A stretch of DNA of 64,000 nt from Anaerosolibacter carboniphilus (GTDB lineage: Bacteria > Bacillota > Clostridia > Peptostreptococcales > Thermotaleaceae): assembly GCF_014205875.1 (NCBI RefSeq), contig NZ_JACHEN010000018.1:45707-109706 (forward strand), in the 5' to 3' direction. A program made the translations under genes and the position numbers. This document shows, in pieces, positions 9,198-18,841 of this stretch. Under the pieces are notes generated by a model that was given only the letters and a program-made list of their open reading frames with translations, had not been told where the DNA came from and did no database searches. How positions within the stretch are numbered: position 1 is the first letter of the stretch; the number at the start of each line of letters is the position of its first letter.

Positions 9198-9223
9198 GAA
9201 AGACAGTCCAGGCTGTCTTTTTT
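9198..9223 (+). terminator. Rho-independent terminator after the DUF1450 gene
   Basis: AAAGACAG / CTGTCTTT hairpin with a 6-base loop followed by TTTTC. Confidence 0.8.
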
Positions 9224-9434
9224 CTTATTTTTTAAAAAAAAATTCTCCTTTATAAAAATATAATTACTTGTCAGATTATTGGTGGAAAGCAAAAATTATG
9301 AAAATATGACGCAATATTTGTAAAATTGTTACAAAGGACATCGAAGTGTGTCATCAGAAGTATAATGAAAACAAATTATGCTATATAGTATGAAGTTGTT
9401 TTTAAAATTATCTGCAAGTATAGGGAGGAAAGGT

Positions 9435-11069
9435 ATGACGCGAATGAGATTTTATGGTGTTATTGCAGCAGTCATCATCTCAGGTATTCAGATCTTAATA
9501 AATATCATGATCATCCCAAAGCTTGATACATCTACTTTAAGCTTTTTGTTTTCAGCGCTTCCAGTTTTTATTCTATCATTTGTTGCTTTAGAATTCATTC
9601 GTAATAAGTTAATGAATTGTATAGGGATATTAGAGAATTGTTTGCAGGAATTTGCCAGAGGAAATTTTTTAGCTACATTGAAGGCCGACATCCAGATTGA
9701 AGAATTAAGTCATCTAGAAGGATTATTAAAAAAAGTAAGGGAAGAAATGAAGAATTGGATTTTTCATATATTGTCGGCAGAGGTTCATTTGAAGGATTTA
9801 TCAAGACTGTTAAGCCAAAATGCAATGATATCCTTAGAGCGCATGGACAATATCAACCACAGCGTCGCAGAGATTACGGAGGGGTCCATGCAAGCAGCCA
9901 GTGATTCAGCTGAAAATGCAGCTATATCAGAAGAATTATTAAGCTCGAATATGGAGATAGCTGATTTTGGTAAGCATGTTTTGAAATTTGCAAATGATTC
10001 GGTCTATGAGATAGATCGGGATAGCCGCGTGATCAAATCAGCCCTCGACAATGTCCAAGAAATAGAAGGGTTAATGATGAAATCATTCCAACATATAGGG
10101 GCATTGAAACAGTATTTAGATACCATATCAGAAATGGCAAATGCTATATCTGGCATTGCGAAGCAAACCAACTTACTTTCCCTGAATGCATCTATTGAGG
10201 CAGCCAAGGCAGGAGAAGCAGGAAAAGGCTTTAGGGTGGTTGCAGATGAAATTAAGAAACTTGCCGAGGTAAGCGCAACGACAGCATCGCATATCAATAG
10301 AAATATTGTTCAGATCCAGGAAAACATGAATGATACGATGAAAACCATCGATTCTGGAGTCGAAAAATCTAGACAGATCAAAAACATCAGCGGAGAGGCC
10401 AACCATAATTTGCTGCATATCTACGAAAAAATCCTGGAAATCGTTCGATGTATAGAAAAGATTTCACAAAATATTACGGAACAAACCCATGCTTCCGAAT
10501 TATTAGCAAAAAATATTGAAAATATTGCCCAATTTACCCATGAAATTGATAAAACCACAAGATGTATGAGTGAGAAGATCAATGATCAAGTTGGAAGTAT
10601 CACAGAAAATAATAAAATTTCCCAAAACATTGGAGGAATTACCCAGGAATTTAATAAGTTTATTGAGCCCATAGAAAAGGAAATAGAAAGAGAATTGATC
10701 GGAGCATGTAATCGCATTGCTGCGTGCTTAGCACAAGGAAATTTAAATGATTTAGCAGTAAAAAGAATATGTGTTGAGGCTGGTATCACAGAGATTTATA
10801 TTACCGATGCCAGCGGTAAAACCGTGCTTTGTAATAATCCAATGGGGATTGGTTTTACTTTTAAGGATGAACCTAATACACAAGCCTACGAATTTTACAA
10901 GATTCTTAACAAGCCGGAGTTGCAGGTTTGTCAACGAATGATGCTTAGGGATTTAGACGGAAAATATTTTAAATTTGTTGGAATATCCAGAGCGGATGGA
11001 AGAGGAATTATTCAGATCGGATTGAGTTTAGAGGATATCTTAAATTTTAAAGGACAGTATGCAATTTGA
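9435..11069 (+). CDS. Methyl-accepting chemotaxis protein
   Basis: 544 residues from the ATG at 9435, which has a GGGAGGAAAGG ribosome site; the ATG at 9378 has none. Two membrane helices (about 5-25 and 32-55) enclose almost no extracytoplasmic loop. A HAMP-like stretch follows, then the signalling domain with the conserved hairpin tip [40 protein letters not shown] in its family form. The C-terminal 140 residues after the coiled coil look like a small sensory domain ([19 protein letters not shown] resembles a Cache/PAS strand pattern). Sensing therefore probably happens in the cytoplasm. Confidence 0.9.
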   Translation: MTRMRFYGVIAAVIISGIQILINIMIIPKLDTSTLSFLFSALPVFILSFVALEFIRNKLMNCIGILENCLQEFARGNFLATLKADIQIEELSHLEGLLKKVREEMKNWIFHILSAEVHLKDLSRLLSQNAMISLERMDNINHSVAEITEGSMQAASDSAENAAISEELLSSNMEIADFGKHVLKFANDSVYEIDRDSRVIKSALDNVQEIEGLMMKSFQHIGALKQYLDTISEMANAISGIAKQTNLLSLNASIEAAKAGEAGKGFRVVADEIKKLAEVSATTASHINRNIVQIQENMNDTMKTIDSGVEKSRQIKNISGEANHNLLHIYEKILEIVRCIEKISQNITEQTHASELLAKNIENIAQFTHEIDKTTRCMSEKINDQVGSITENNKISQNIGGITQEFNKFIEPIEKEIERELIGACNRIAACLAQGNLNDLAVKRICVEAGITEIYITDASGKTVLCNNPMGIGFTFKDEPNTQAYEFYKILNKPELQVCQRMMLRDLDGKYFKFVGISRADGRGIIQIGLSLEDILNFKGQYAI

Positions 11070-11100
11070 TAGTAAAGGACTGTTGGTTTTCTATGGTTAT

Positions 11101-11130
11101 GAGGACTCTTTATAATAGATAAGAGTCCTC
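11101..11130. terminator. Bidirectional terminator between convergent genes
   Basis: Perfect 10-bp stem GAGGACTCTT / AAGAGTCCTC with a 10-base loop, between the chemoreceptor and the NERD-like gene and touching the latter's stop. Confidence 0.7.
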
Positions 11131-11845
11131 ATACTTCATGGCATTGATATTGATGCAGGGTATCATAGGTACAGATGATGTGAATCAGATCTTTCATAAT
11201 TTCCTTATTGAGGGATCGCTGTTGGAACTCTGACAGATATTCTTCCAGTTTACTTAGCTTTACAATGGGAGCGGATGTAACCTTCAGCAAGCGGGTAATT
11301 CTGTCATTATAAACGATAATACCATAAATAGGAAGGTATTTTATGTGGTGATCTTCTAGCATTGCTTTCATGGCAAATAAAGATTTCTGCAATTGAAGTT
11401 CTGGATCAAGTATAGAATTCATTTTCCACGTGAAAACATCCACTGGTTCAATTGCTTTCCATGTCTGATCTTGAATATTTAAATTATCTAGGGTTCCTGG
11501 TGTATCCAGTATATTGAGCAGAAAAAGACCTTTTTTTGATATCACCAGATAATCTATATGGCAGGTTTCACAATCCAACGGTAAAAGAGGATTATGAAAG
11601 ATTATTGCGTTTCTGTCTACCTCAAATATGGCATCTTTTACTCTCTTATCTATGTTTACACTACCATCTAGGGTTATAGATTTAATCAATAATACTGCAG
11701 CCATGGAATAAACCGTGCCAAGCATAATTTGAATATCTCTATATAACAATGTGAAAAGGCAAGATAAGAAGAAGATTGAGCCATACAAGAGGAGCCGGGA
11801 ATAAATTTTCTCTTGTATGATTTTTTTATAATGAGTGTGATTCAT
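11129..11845 (-). CDS. NERD-like domain membrane protein
   Basis: 238 residues. One or two N-terminal membrane helices (about 18-55) precede a region with HIDYLVISKKGLFLLNIL, which fits the nuclease-related (NERD) pattern of an Asp followed by a hydrophobic strand, but the usual ETKN catalytic strand is replaced by NILDTP, so nuclease activity is doubtful. The rest has no motif I know. A GGAGTGAG ribosome site lies before the ATG. Confidence 0.6.
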   Translation of the reverse strand: MNHTHYKKIIQEKIYSRLLLYGSIFFLSCLFTLLYRDIQIMLGTVYSMAAVLLIKSITLDGSVNIDKRVKDAIFEVDRNAIIFHNPLLPLDCETCHIDYLVISKKGLFLLNILDTPGTLDNLNIQDQTWKAIEPVDVFTWKMNSILDPELQLQKSLFAMKAMLEDHHIKYLPIYGIIVYNDRITRLLKVTSAPIVKLSKLEEYLSEFQQRSLNKEIMKDLIHIICTYDTLHQYQCHEV

Positions 11846-12351
11846 AAACTCACTCCTTTTGACAATGCCTTGAATGGATCTTTTCTATTTGATTTATACC
11901 CCAAAATGAAGGGTGCATAACTTCATTTAAAAAGTATAAGAGAAGGAAAAAGACCACATAAAATAGATTGAAAATTTGTTGAATTTCAACAAAAGAATTA
12001 GAGAAAGTAATGTAGAAATATCTAATAAAATACAATAAGTAAAAGGCATAAATATCCCATAGGCATCCCTACATAAAAGTTTAAGGATCTTAGTCAATTG
12101 TGAGATTTATATAAAAAAAAGATAAAAACTTATGATGAACATACAAAGGAGATAAACAAGATAAGTCGAAATTTTCGATATTGTAGAAATGATCAGACTT
12201 ATAGGATGGGATGTTTTTGTAGTTTGGTGGAAGTAGGACAAAGAGGGAAAAAAGAGAAACCTGAGGCCATTTCTTTCTCGCAAGAAAACGTTATCAGAGT
12301 ATGTTTCACAATGAACAATTGAGGCATGAAGCATAATATTAGAAAATTCTC
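11846..12351. other. Intergenic region upstream of the hydroxylase island
   Basis: 506 AT-rich bases between divergent genes. I see no purine riboswitch core, no RNA gene and no convincing small ORF; open frames on the minus strand here lack ribosome sites. It must contain the promoter of the 12.35-kb island. A CGAAA/TTTCG dyad near 12170 and CGTTATC near 12294 are the only weak operator-like sequences. Confidence 0.5.
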
Positions 12352-13206
12352 ATGGGGGTGGGTCATTTGAAAAGCTTTGAGTATTTTAAACCAAGGACAT
12401 TAGAAGAAGCCAGTGCTTTGTTGATAAAGTATGGGGACAAAGCCAGCATATTAAATGGAGGAACAGACTTAATCGTTAGAATGCATGATGGAGTCAGCCA
12501 TCCGGAAGTGGTCATAGACATCAAAGGTATTGCTGGTTTGAAAAAAATGGAATTCAATGAAAATGAAGGATTGACTATTGGAGCATGTGTAACGATGAAC
12601 GATATGGCACAAGACGCTGTGTTATTGGAGAAATATAGAATTCTGGCAGAAGCCAGTCATACGGTAGGTTCTTGTCAAGTTAGAAACAGGGCGACGCTGG
12701 TAGGAAATATTACCAACGCATCTCCTTTAGCGGATACCGCAACACCGCTTTTGGCGTTAGATGCTTTTGTAAAAGTGTTTGGTCCAGGAGGAGAAAGGGA
12801 AATATCTATTCATGAATTCTTCGTATGGGTAAGAAAGACTTGCCTTCAAGCAGGAGAGATTGTTATAGGGGTTCGATTGCCTAATTATGAGGAAAACGTT
12901 TTAGGAACCTATCAAAAACATGCTAGAAAAGATGAAGTGGATTTATCAACAGTATGCGCCTCAGTGGTGAAGGCTGATGGGACAGTGCGCATTGCATTAG
13001 GATCTGTAGCACCTACGCCAATTAGAGCGAAAAAGACGGAGGAATTCTTAGCAGGGAAAGCATTAACAGAAGAAATAATAAACCAAGCATCTGAAATTGT
13101 TCTAAGCGAGATATCTCCGATTGACGATATTCGCGCTTCTAAACAATACAGACAAGATATCGTGAAGATTTTAGTAAAACGGGGCCTAATTGAACTTAGC
13201 AAGTAA
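12352..13206 (+). CDS. Molybdenum hydroxylase, FAD-binding subunit
   Basis: 284 residues, the medium (FAD) subunit of a xanthine dehydrogenase-type enzyme. It shows the FAD loops ILNGGTDLIV and VGNITNASPLADT, and the C-terminal CO-dehydrogenase flavoprotein domain (about 175-280). It should pass electrons from the 2Fe-2S subunit to NAD or another acceptor. ATG 12352, GTG 12358 and TTG 12367 are all possible starts; TTG 12367 would place a GGGGGTGGG ribosome site correctly and gives the usual N terminus (K-S-F-E-Y-F). First gene of the island; the 2Fe-2S subunit follows after 18 bases. Confidence 0.92.
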   Translation: MGVGHLKSFEYFKPRTLEEASALLIKYGDKASILNGGTDLIVRMHDGVSHPEVVIDIKGIAGLKKMEFNENEGLTIGACVTMNDMAQDAVLLEKYRILAEASHTVGSCQVRNRATLVGNITNASPLADTATPLLALDAFVKVFGPGGEREISIHEFFVWVRKTCLQAGEIVIGVRLPNYEENVLGTYQKHARKDEVDLSTVCASVVKADGTVRIALGSVAPTPIRAKKTEEFLAGKALTEEIINQASEIVLSEISPIDDIRASKQYRQDIVKILVKRGLIELSK

Positions 13207-13224
13207 AGCGAAGGAGGGAATAAA

Positions 13225-13695
13225 ATGAAACATGAAATTAGCTTTACTTTAAATGGAGAAGTAGTAAATGCTAGTATAGAACCATTTTTGACATTATTAG
13301 ATATGCTAAGAGAAGTATTTGATTTAACAGGCGCAAAAGAAGGATGCGGAGGCGGAGAATGCGGTGCATGTACTGTCCTTGTAAATAAAAAGCCTGTAAA
13401 TGCTTGTTTGATGCTGGGCGTTGAGGCTGATGGAAAAGAAATCCTTACTGTAGAAGGATTGTCTGATGGCATTGAATTAGATGAATTACAACAATCCTTT
13501 ATCGACCGCGCCGCACTACAATGTGGTTATTGTACGCCTGGGATGATTATGTCTGCAAAGGCATTGTTAATGGAAAACCCAACACCTAATGAAAAGGAAG
13601 TTATAAAAGCGATTAGTGGAAATTTATGCAGATGTACTGGGTACAAAAAAATAGTGGAAGCAGTTATGGATATCTCAGAGAAGAATGCAAGGTAA
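13225..13695 (+). CDS. Molybdenum hydroxylase, 2Fe-2S subunit
   Basis: 156 residues, full length for the family. The N-terminal plant-ferredoxin-type domain binds one 2Fe-2S cluster (CGGGECGACTVL plus a later Cys). The C-terminal helical domain binds the second (CGYCTPG and CRCTGY), which lies nearest the molybdopterin. It has an AGGAGGG ribosome site and overlaps no neighbour. Together with the flanking genes it forms a complete three-subunit hydroxylase. Confidence 0.95.
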   Translation: MKHEISFTLNGEVVNASIEPFLTLLDMLREVFDLTGAKEGCGGGECGACTVLVNKKPVNACLMLGVEADGKEILTVEGLSDGIELDELQQSFIDRAALQCGYCTPGMIMSAKALLMENPTPNEKEVIKAISGNLCRCTGYKKIVEAVMDISEKNAR

Positions 13696-13712
13696 TGGGA
13701 GGAGGGAAAACG

Positions 13713-16022
13713 GTGAAATATATCGGTGAAAGTGTAAATAGAGTAGACGGAATCAAAAAGGTTACTGGCTCATTAAAGTACGTAGATGATATGAAAATGC
13801 ACGGGATGCTTCATGCAGTTGTGAAGAGAAGCCCCTATCCCCATGCTAAAATTATCAGCATAGATACCAGCGAAGCAGAAAAGCTACCAGGGGTAAAGGC
13901 AGTTATTACAGGAAAAGATGTTCCAAATAGGGCAGGCTTATATTTGGAAGATAAAACCTTCTTAGCTACAGATAAAGTGCGCTATAGAGGAGAAGCTGTG
14001 GCAGCTGTGGCAGCTGAAACAAAGGAAATTGCAAAAGAGGCGATTGAATTAATTAAAGTGGTGTATGAAGAATTGCCTGCTGTAACCAACGCAGTTGAAG
14101 GACTAAAACCAGATTCACCACTAGTACATCCTGATCTAGGCAAATACAAATGGGGATCGATTTTCTATCCTCAGCCTGGAACCAATATCAGTAACCATTA
14201 TAAGATCCGTAAAGGTGATATTGATAAAGGATTTGAAGAAGCTGACCATATCGTTGAAAATAGTTTCTTTGTTCCACAAATTCAGCATTGCCCTATTGAA
14301 AATCATAGTGCAATTGCTCAGATGGATGCAGAGGGAGCCCTGACGGTTTGGGCATCTTGCCAATCACCCTATGCTGTGAGAAAAGCACTTTCGGTAGCTT
14401 TTGATATTCCATTAAACAAATTGCGTGTATTGTCTCCCGCTGTAGGTGGAGGCTTTGGAGGTAAAGCGGGAACTACCTTAGAAGGAATCGTTATTCCTTT
14501 GGCGAGAAAGGCAAAGGGGAGACCGGTGAAGCTTACATATTCTCGTGAAGATGAATTTGTGAACAGCTTTGTAAGACAAGGATTACATGCAAGCATAAAG
14601 ACAGGTATTACCAGGGACGGAAAAATTGTTGCGGTAAAGAATCATTTTGTTTGGGATGGCGGTGCTTATACTGAATACGGCGTGAATATTGTCAGATCAG
14701 GGGGATATGCTTCTACGGGCCCATATGATATACCAAACGTTTGGACGGATTCAATCTGTGTATATACAAACCATCCAGTAGGAGGACCATACAGAGGATT
14801 CGGTATGTCTGAAATTCACTTTGCCATTGAACAGAATATTGATATGTTAGCAGATAAGATAGGGATGAGTCCAGTTGACATAAGAAAAATTAATGGTCTA
14901 AGACCAGGAGGAAGAAATGCTACAGGTCAAGTTATCGATGTGTGTGGATTACAAGAATGTATCGATGACGTAGTGAAGGAGTTAGATTTTAGAAAAAAAG
15001 AAAAAATTATAAATTCTAAAAAAGTGCGAGGCACAGGACTTGCCTGTGGATATAAAGCACCTTCTATGCCGAACAACGTGGCTTCATCGGCGGTGATCAA
15101 ATTAAACGAGGATGGAACGGCACACCTTCTTGTAAGCGCTCAGGATATTGGTCAGGGTTCTGATACAGTACTGGTTCAAATCGCATCAGAAATGCTCTCC
15201 ATCCCTCCCTCCAAAATTACCATTAAAACAGGAGATACGGACAATTCTCCATACGAGTGGCAAACTGTTGCAAGTCGAATTACCTATTGTACAGGAAATG
15301 CTGTTATTAAAGCTTGCGAAGACATTAAAGAACAGTTATTTGAATTGGCACAAATTCAATTAGGCATTTACAAGAGAGATTTAGAGCTTCGAGATGAGCA
15401 TGTGATATCTAAGATTTATCCTGATAAAAAGGTGTTCATTGGAGATTTGGCACTAGGATTGGCAATGCCTGACGGTTCAGGCATACATGGACCCATTATA
15501 GGGAGGGGTTCCTTTATTCCAGATAACGTAAGGAATACGGATAAGCAAACAGGGCAAGGGGAAAAGCCTGTGGCGTTCTGGACCTACGGATGTCAAGGTG
15601 TTGAGATAGAAATTGATACAGAGACAGGAAAAGTTGATGTACTCAAAGTTGTATCCAGTTTTGATGTGGGTAAGATTATAAATCCAAAGCTAATCGAGGG
15701 GCAAATTGAAGGAGGGATTGTACAGGGATTGGGTTCAGGGATATTTGAAGAGATGATTCTTGAGAACGGAATTGTAAAAAATCCAAGCTTTGTAGACTAT
15801 AAAATTCCAACGGCAGATGATATGCCAGAGATGATTGTTAAATTTGTAGAAAATCCTGAAGAAGCAGGGCCTTTTGGAGCTAGAGGGGTAGGGGAACCAT
15901 GTATGGTGCCTACGGCTCCAGCTATTGCAAATGCAGTTTACGATGCCCTTGGTATCCGAATCAATTCCTTACCAATTACAGCGGAGAAAGTTTTGAAAGC
16001 ATTAAGAGAAAAGAGGCAATAA
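13713..16022 (+). CDS. Molybdenum hydroxylase, molybdopterin-binding catalytic subunit (XdhA-like)
   Basis: 769 residues from the GTG at 13713, preceded by GGAGGAGGG; an upstream in-frame ATG at 13695 has no ribosome site. Catalytic landmarks are present: VGGGFGGK, PYRGFG with Arg361, and the base Glu728 in GARGVGEP. Arg361 matches bovine xanthine oxidase Arg880, but the position of bovine Glu802 (GGKE) is Ala252 here, so xanthine should not be assumed as substrate. Downstream YqeC/YqeB genes predict a labile-selenium form of the cofactor. Subunit order FAD, 2Fe-2S, Mo is typical for this family. Confidence 0.93.
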   Translation: MKYIGESVNRVDGIKKVTGSLKYVDDMKMHGMLHAVVKRSPYPHAKIISIDTSEAEKLPGVKAVITGKDVPNRAGLYLEDKTFLATDKVRYRGEAVAAVAAETKEIAKEAIELIKVVYEELPAVTNAVEGLKPDSPLVHPDLGKYKWGSIFYPQPGTNISNHYKIRKGDIDKGFEEADHIVENSFFVPQIQHCPIENHSAIAQMDAEGALTVWASCQSPYAVRKALSVAFDIPLNKLRVLSPAVGGGFGGKAGTTLEGIVIPLARKAKGRPVKLTYSREDEFVNSFVRQGLHASIKTGITRDGKIVAVKNHFVWDGGAYTEYGVNIVRSGGYASTGPYDIPNVWTDSICVYTNHPVGGPYRGFGMSEIHFAIEQNIDMLADKIGMSPVDIRKINGLRPGGRNATGQVIDVCGLQECIDDVVKELDFRKKEKIINSKKVRGTGLACGYKAPSMPNNVASSAVIKLNEDGTAHLLVSAQDIGQGSDTVLVQIASEMLSIPPSKITIKTGDTDNSPYEWQTVASRITYCTGNAVIKACEDIKEQLFELAQIQLGIYKRDLELRDEHVISKIYPDKKVFIGDLALGLAMPDGSGIHGPIIGRGSFIPDNVRNTDKQTGQGEKPVAFWTYGCQGVEIEIDTETGKVDVLKVVSSFDVGKIINPKLIEGQIEGGIVQGLGSGIFEEMILENGIVKNPSFVDYKIPTADDMPEMIVKFVENPEEAGPFGARGVGEPCMVPTAPAIANAVYDALGIRINSLPITAEKVLKALREKRQ

Positions 16023-16157
16023 GGCTATGGAGAGGATGGTGTTGTGATTGAATGCTTGTTCAGCACGATCCTTAAAATAGAGTACTAGCAAGTAAAGCAT
16101 TCGTGGAAGTGGAATAAACAGGCCCATAAAAAACTCAATATTGAAAGGAGTATGTCT

Positions 16158-17399
16158 ATGAGCAACGAAAGTATGATCGTGGAAACACAGCAAACCATCC
16201 GCGAGGGGGATTATATTCCTACTAGCAAAAAGGTAATCCTCGGTATGCAGCATACATTTACGATGTTTGGTGCAACTGTACTTGTGCCGTTGATTACGGG
16301 AATGAATATCTCAGTCTCGTTATTTATGGCAGGAGTTGGAACACTACTTTTTCATTTGATTACAAAAGGAAAAGTTCCAGCTTTTTTAGGGTCTTCCTTT
16401 GCGTTTATCGCACCAACCTTAGCAGTTGCAGCACTGCCAAATCATGATTTGCAGTATGCCCAAGGAGGAATTGTAATTGCTGGACTCATTTACTTGATAT
16501 TAGCAGGGTTGGTGTATTTTTTTGGGCAAGAGAAAATCGTTCAATTCTTTCCACCAATAGTGACGGGTCCAATTATTATGGTTATTGGATTAAAGCTGGC
16601 TCCTACTGCCATTGACATGGCAAAAGGAAACTGGACCCTTGCGATTGTGAGTTTGGTGATCGTTGTGGGGATCAGCATATTTGGCAGAGGATTCATTCAA
16701 GTATTGCCAGTGTTATGTGGACTTATCGGGGGTTATATCTTTGCAATAATTACTGGCAACGTAGACTTCACTCCAATTTCACAGGCTGCATTCTTTGGTA
16801 TTCCAAAGTTTACAATTGCTAAATTCGACGTGCAATCTGTAATGATGATTGCGCCAATTGCAATCGCTACGATGGTAGAGCACATCGGAGATGTGCTTGC
16901 AATCGGTGCCACAGTAGAAAAGGATTTCTTTGATGAGCCAGGTCTACACCGTACATTGTTAGGCGATGGCATTGCAACATCTTTATCTGCAATGCTAGGT
17001 GGGCCAGCAAATACAACTTATTCAGAGAATACAGGCGTACTTGCTTTAACAAGGGTATTCAATCCGATTATCATGAGAATTGCCGCTTGTTTTGCAATCC
17101 TTTTGGGAATAGTACCCAAACTTGGAGCAGTGATTAGCACGATCCCTACACCTATCGTTGGAGGTATTTCCATCGTACTTTTTGGGATGATCGCTTCCAT
17201 TGGTGGTAGAACGCTTGTAGAACATCAAGTGGATTTTACAAAATCCAGAAATCTGATCATTGCAGCAGTTATATTGGTGTTAGGCTTAGGCGGTGCTGCC
17301 CTTCCAATTGGCTTTGGCACAATGAGTTTTACGATAGAGGGTATGGCATTAGCAGCAATCACAGGTATTATACTAAATAAAGTTTTACCCGTTAAGTAG
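16158..17399 (+). CDS. NCS2-family nucleobase permease, uracil-type binding site
   Basis: 413 residues, about 12-14 membrane helices. I start it at ATG 16158, seven bases after GGAG; ATG 16152 is too close. The fit to E. coli UraA is close: VEHIGD carries Glu241 and NTTYSENTGV carries Glu290, the two residues that hold uracil in UraA, at identical residue numbers. Xanthine and urate carriers of this family have Gln instead of the second Glu. It probably imports uracil or a small cyclic ureide for the neighbouring enzymes. General annotation pipelines would call it uracil-xanthine permease. Confidence 0.9.
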   Translation: MSNESMIVETQQTIREGDYIPTSKKVILGMQHTFTMFGATVLVPLITGMNISVSLFMAGVGTLLFHLITKGKVPAFLGSSFAFIAPTLAVAALPNHDLQYAQGGIVIAGLIYLILAGLVYFFGQEKIVQFFPPIVTGPIIMVIGLKLAPTAIDMAKGNWTLAIVSLVIVVGISIFGRGFIQVLPVLCGLIGGYIFAIITGNVDFTPISQAAFFGIPKFTIAKFDVQSVMMIAPIAIATMVEHIGDVLAIGATVEKDFFDEPGLHRTLLGDGIATSLSAMLGGPANTTYSENTGVLALTRVFNPIIMRIAACFAILLGIVPKLGAVISTIPTPIVGGISIVLFGMIASIGGRTLVEHQVDFTKSRNLIIAAVILVLGLGGAALPIGFGTMSFTIEGMALAAITGIILNKVLPVK

Positions 17400-17421
17400 G
17401 TTTAAAATAATTCCACTTCCA

Positions 17422-17449
17422 AGAACACTCATACATGTATGAGTGTTCT
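17422..17449. promoter_or_regulatory. Perfect 28-bp palindrome between permease and carbamate kinase genes
   Basis: AGAACACTCATACA is followed directly by its reverse complement, with no spacer and no T run after it. It could be an operator for a dimeric regulator or an mRNA-stabilising hairpin. Confidence 0.7.
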
Positions 17450-17519
17450 GAACTTCTAAAACATAAGAATCATAGAAACATAGGAGATCAACTTTTAATA
17501 TGCGAAATGGGGGATATAC

Positions 17520-18467
17520 GTGAAGAAAGATAGAGTAGTGATAGCGCTTGGTGGTAACGCATTGCAAGCAGATCCAAAGGACACTACAGCAGAGGCACAG
17601 TTGATCACTGCTAAGCAAACTGCTAGACCATTGGTGGATTTAATTGAAGACGGACATGAACTCATTATCGCCCATGGAAATGGGCCTCAGGTAGGACAAA
17701 TCATAGCAACCTACGAAGCTGCGGCGGGTGTACCCATAATGCCTTTTCCAGAATGCGGCGCCATGAGTCAAGGCTATATTGGGTATCACTTGCAGCAAGC
17801 TATTCGAGAGGAAATGGTCTATAGAGGCATCGCCAAAAGCATTGCGGCTGTAGTTACCCAGGTCGTGGTGGATAAAAATGATCCTGGGTTTGAAAATCCT
17901 ACAAAACCAGTAGGTTCTTTCTTTTCAGCAGAAGAGGCAGCAAGATTGGAGAAAGAGAATGGCTATGTCATGAAAGAAGATGCGGGTAGAGGATGGAGAA
18001 GAGTTGTAGCATCACCAGAACCTATAGGTGTGGTGGAAGCTCCCATTGTGAAAACCCTAGTGGATGCAGGGCATGTTGTTATTACGGTTGGAGGCGGTGG
18101 CGTCCCCGTGATCGATAAGGGGAATGGAATACTTGAAGGAGTCCCAGCAGTTATAGATAAAGATTTTGCATCGGAAAAAATTGCAGAAATATTAGATGCA
18201 GATTATCTCATCATTCTTACAGCTGTTGAGAAAGTGGCGATAAACTTCAATAAGCCAAATCAGAAAGATTTAGATATTGTTACGATTAAAGAAATAAAAC
18301 AGTATATGAACGAAGGTCATTTTGCACCAGGGTCTATGCTTCCAAAAGTTAAGGCTGCAATGAAATTCGTTGAATCAAAGCCAGGACGAAAAGCATTGAT
18401 TACTTCTTTAGAAAAAGCAAAAGAAGGAATCGAGGGAAGAACAGGAACCGTGATTGTAAATAGATAA
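17520..18467 (+). CDS. arcC: Carbamate kinase
   Basis: 315 residues, full length, with the amino-acid-kinase motifs ALGGNALQ, AHGNGPQVGQI, AVVTQVVVDKNDP, GGGGVPVI and the C-terminal GSMLPKVKAA. It converts carbamoyl phosphate and ADP to ATP plus carbamate. Starts at GTG 17520 behind GGGGG. No arginine deiminase or ornithine carbamoyltransferase gene is near, so its carbamoyl phosphate most likely comes from the FdrA-type enzyme encoded downstream, as with E. coli AllK. A strong terminator follows. Confidence 0.93.
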   Translation: MKKDRVVIALGGNALQADPKDTTAEAQLITAKQTARPLVDLIEDGHELIIAHGNGPQVGQIIATYEAAAGVPIMPFPECGAMSQGYIGYHLQQAIREEMVYRGIAKSIAAVVTQVVVDKNDPGFENPTKPVGSFFSAEEAARLEKENGYVMKEDAGRGWRRVVASPEPIGVVEAPIVKTLVDAGHVVITVGGGGVPVIDKGNGILEGVPAVIDKDFASEKIAEILDADYLIILTAVEKVAINFNKPNQKDLDIVTIKEIKQYMNEGHFAPGSMLPKVKAAMKFVESKPGRKALITSLEKAKEGIEGRTGTVIVNR

Positions 18468-18472
18468 TTGTA

Positions 18473-18506
18473 AAAAGCCCTAGGATTGGATGCCCTAGGG
18501 CTTTTA
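18473..18506 (+). terminator. Rho-independent terminator after arcC
   Basis: AAAAGCCCTAGG / CCCTAGGGCTTTT hairpin followed by TTTTATTC; it separates the transport/kinase unit from pucR. Confidence 0.9.
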
Positions 18507-18841
18507 TTCATCAGATGTCCATAGAATATTCTCAATAAAATGGCAGTTTAGCAATGAACATTCTCCTGTATTGTCATACAAATAGGTAAGGTTGTTTTTG
18601 TGAAAAGTTAACAAAGGATTGGCTGCTTAAATATGGAATAAATTATATAAAGAAAAATAAAATTATTATGACAAATTGTTCAAGTATGATAAAAACAGGG
18701 CTACACCAAAGCTGCCTACGAATAGTTTTTATATGTTATATATGAGTTTTTAGACAAATAAAAATAAGAATTAGTATATGTTACTAAATGAAAAACGAAC
18801 TACTTTATGGAACGATTTTCAAAAGGGTAGGAGGAGTAAAC
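18507..18841. other. Promoter region of the pucR-like gene
   Basis: 335 bases, AT rich, without ORF or RNA structure that I recognise. It must hold the promoter for pucR and possibly for the downstream ureide operon. Confidence 0.5.

Noticed and set aside
11850..12035. 61-codon minus-strand frame upstream of the NERD-like gene
   Set aside because: No ribosome site, biased Phe/Tyr composition from AT-rich DNA, and its end covers the ribosome site of the next gene.
12036..12351. Search for a purine or molybdenum-cofactor riboswitch before the island
   Set aside because: None of the conserved core blocks of either class is present.
12912..13472. 186-codon minus-strand frame over the FAD and 2Fe-2S subunit genes
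   Set aside because: Shadow of conserved coding sequence; no motif or ribosome site.
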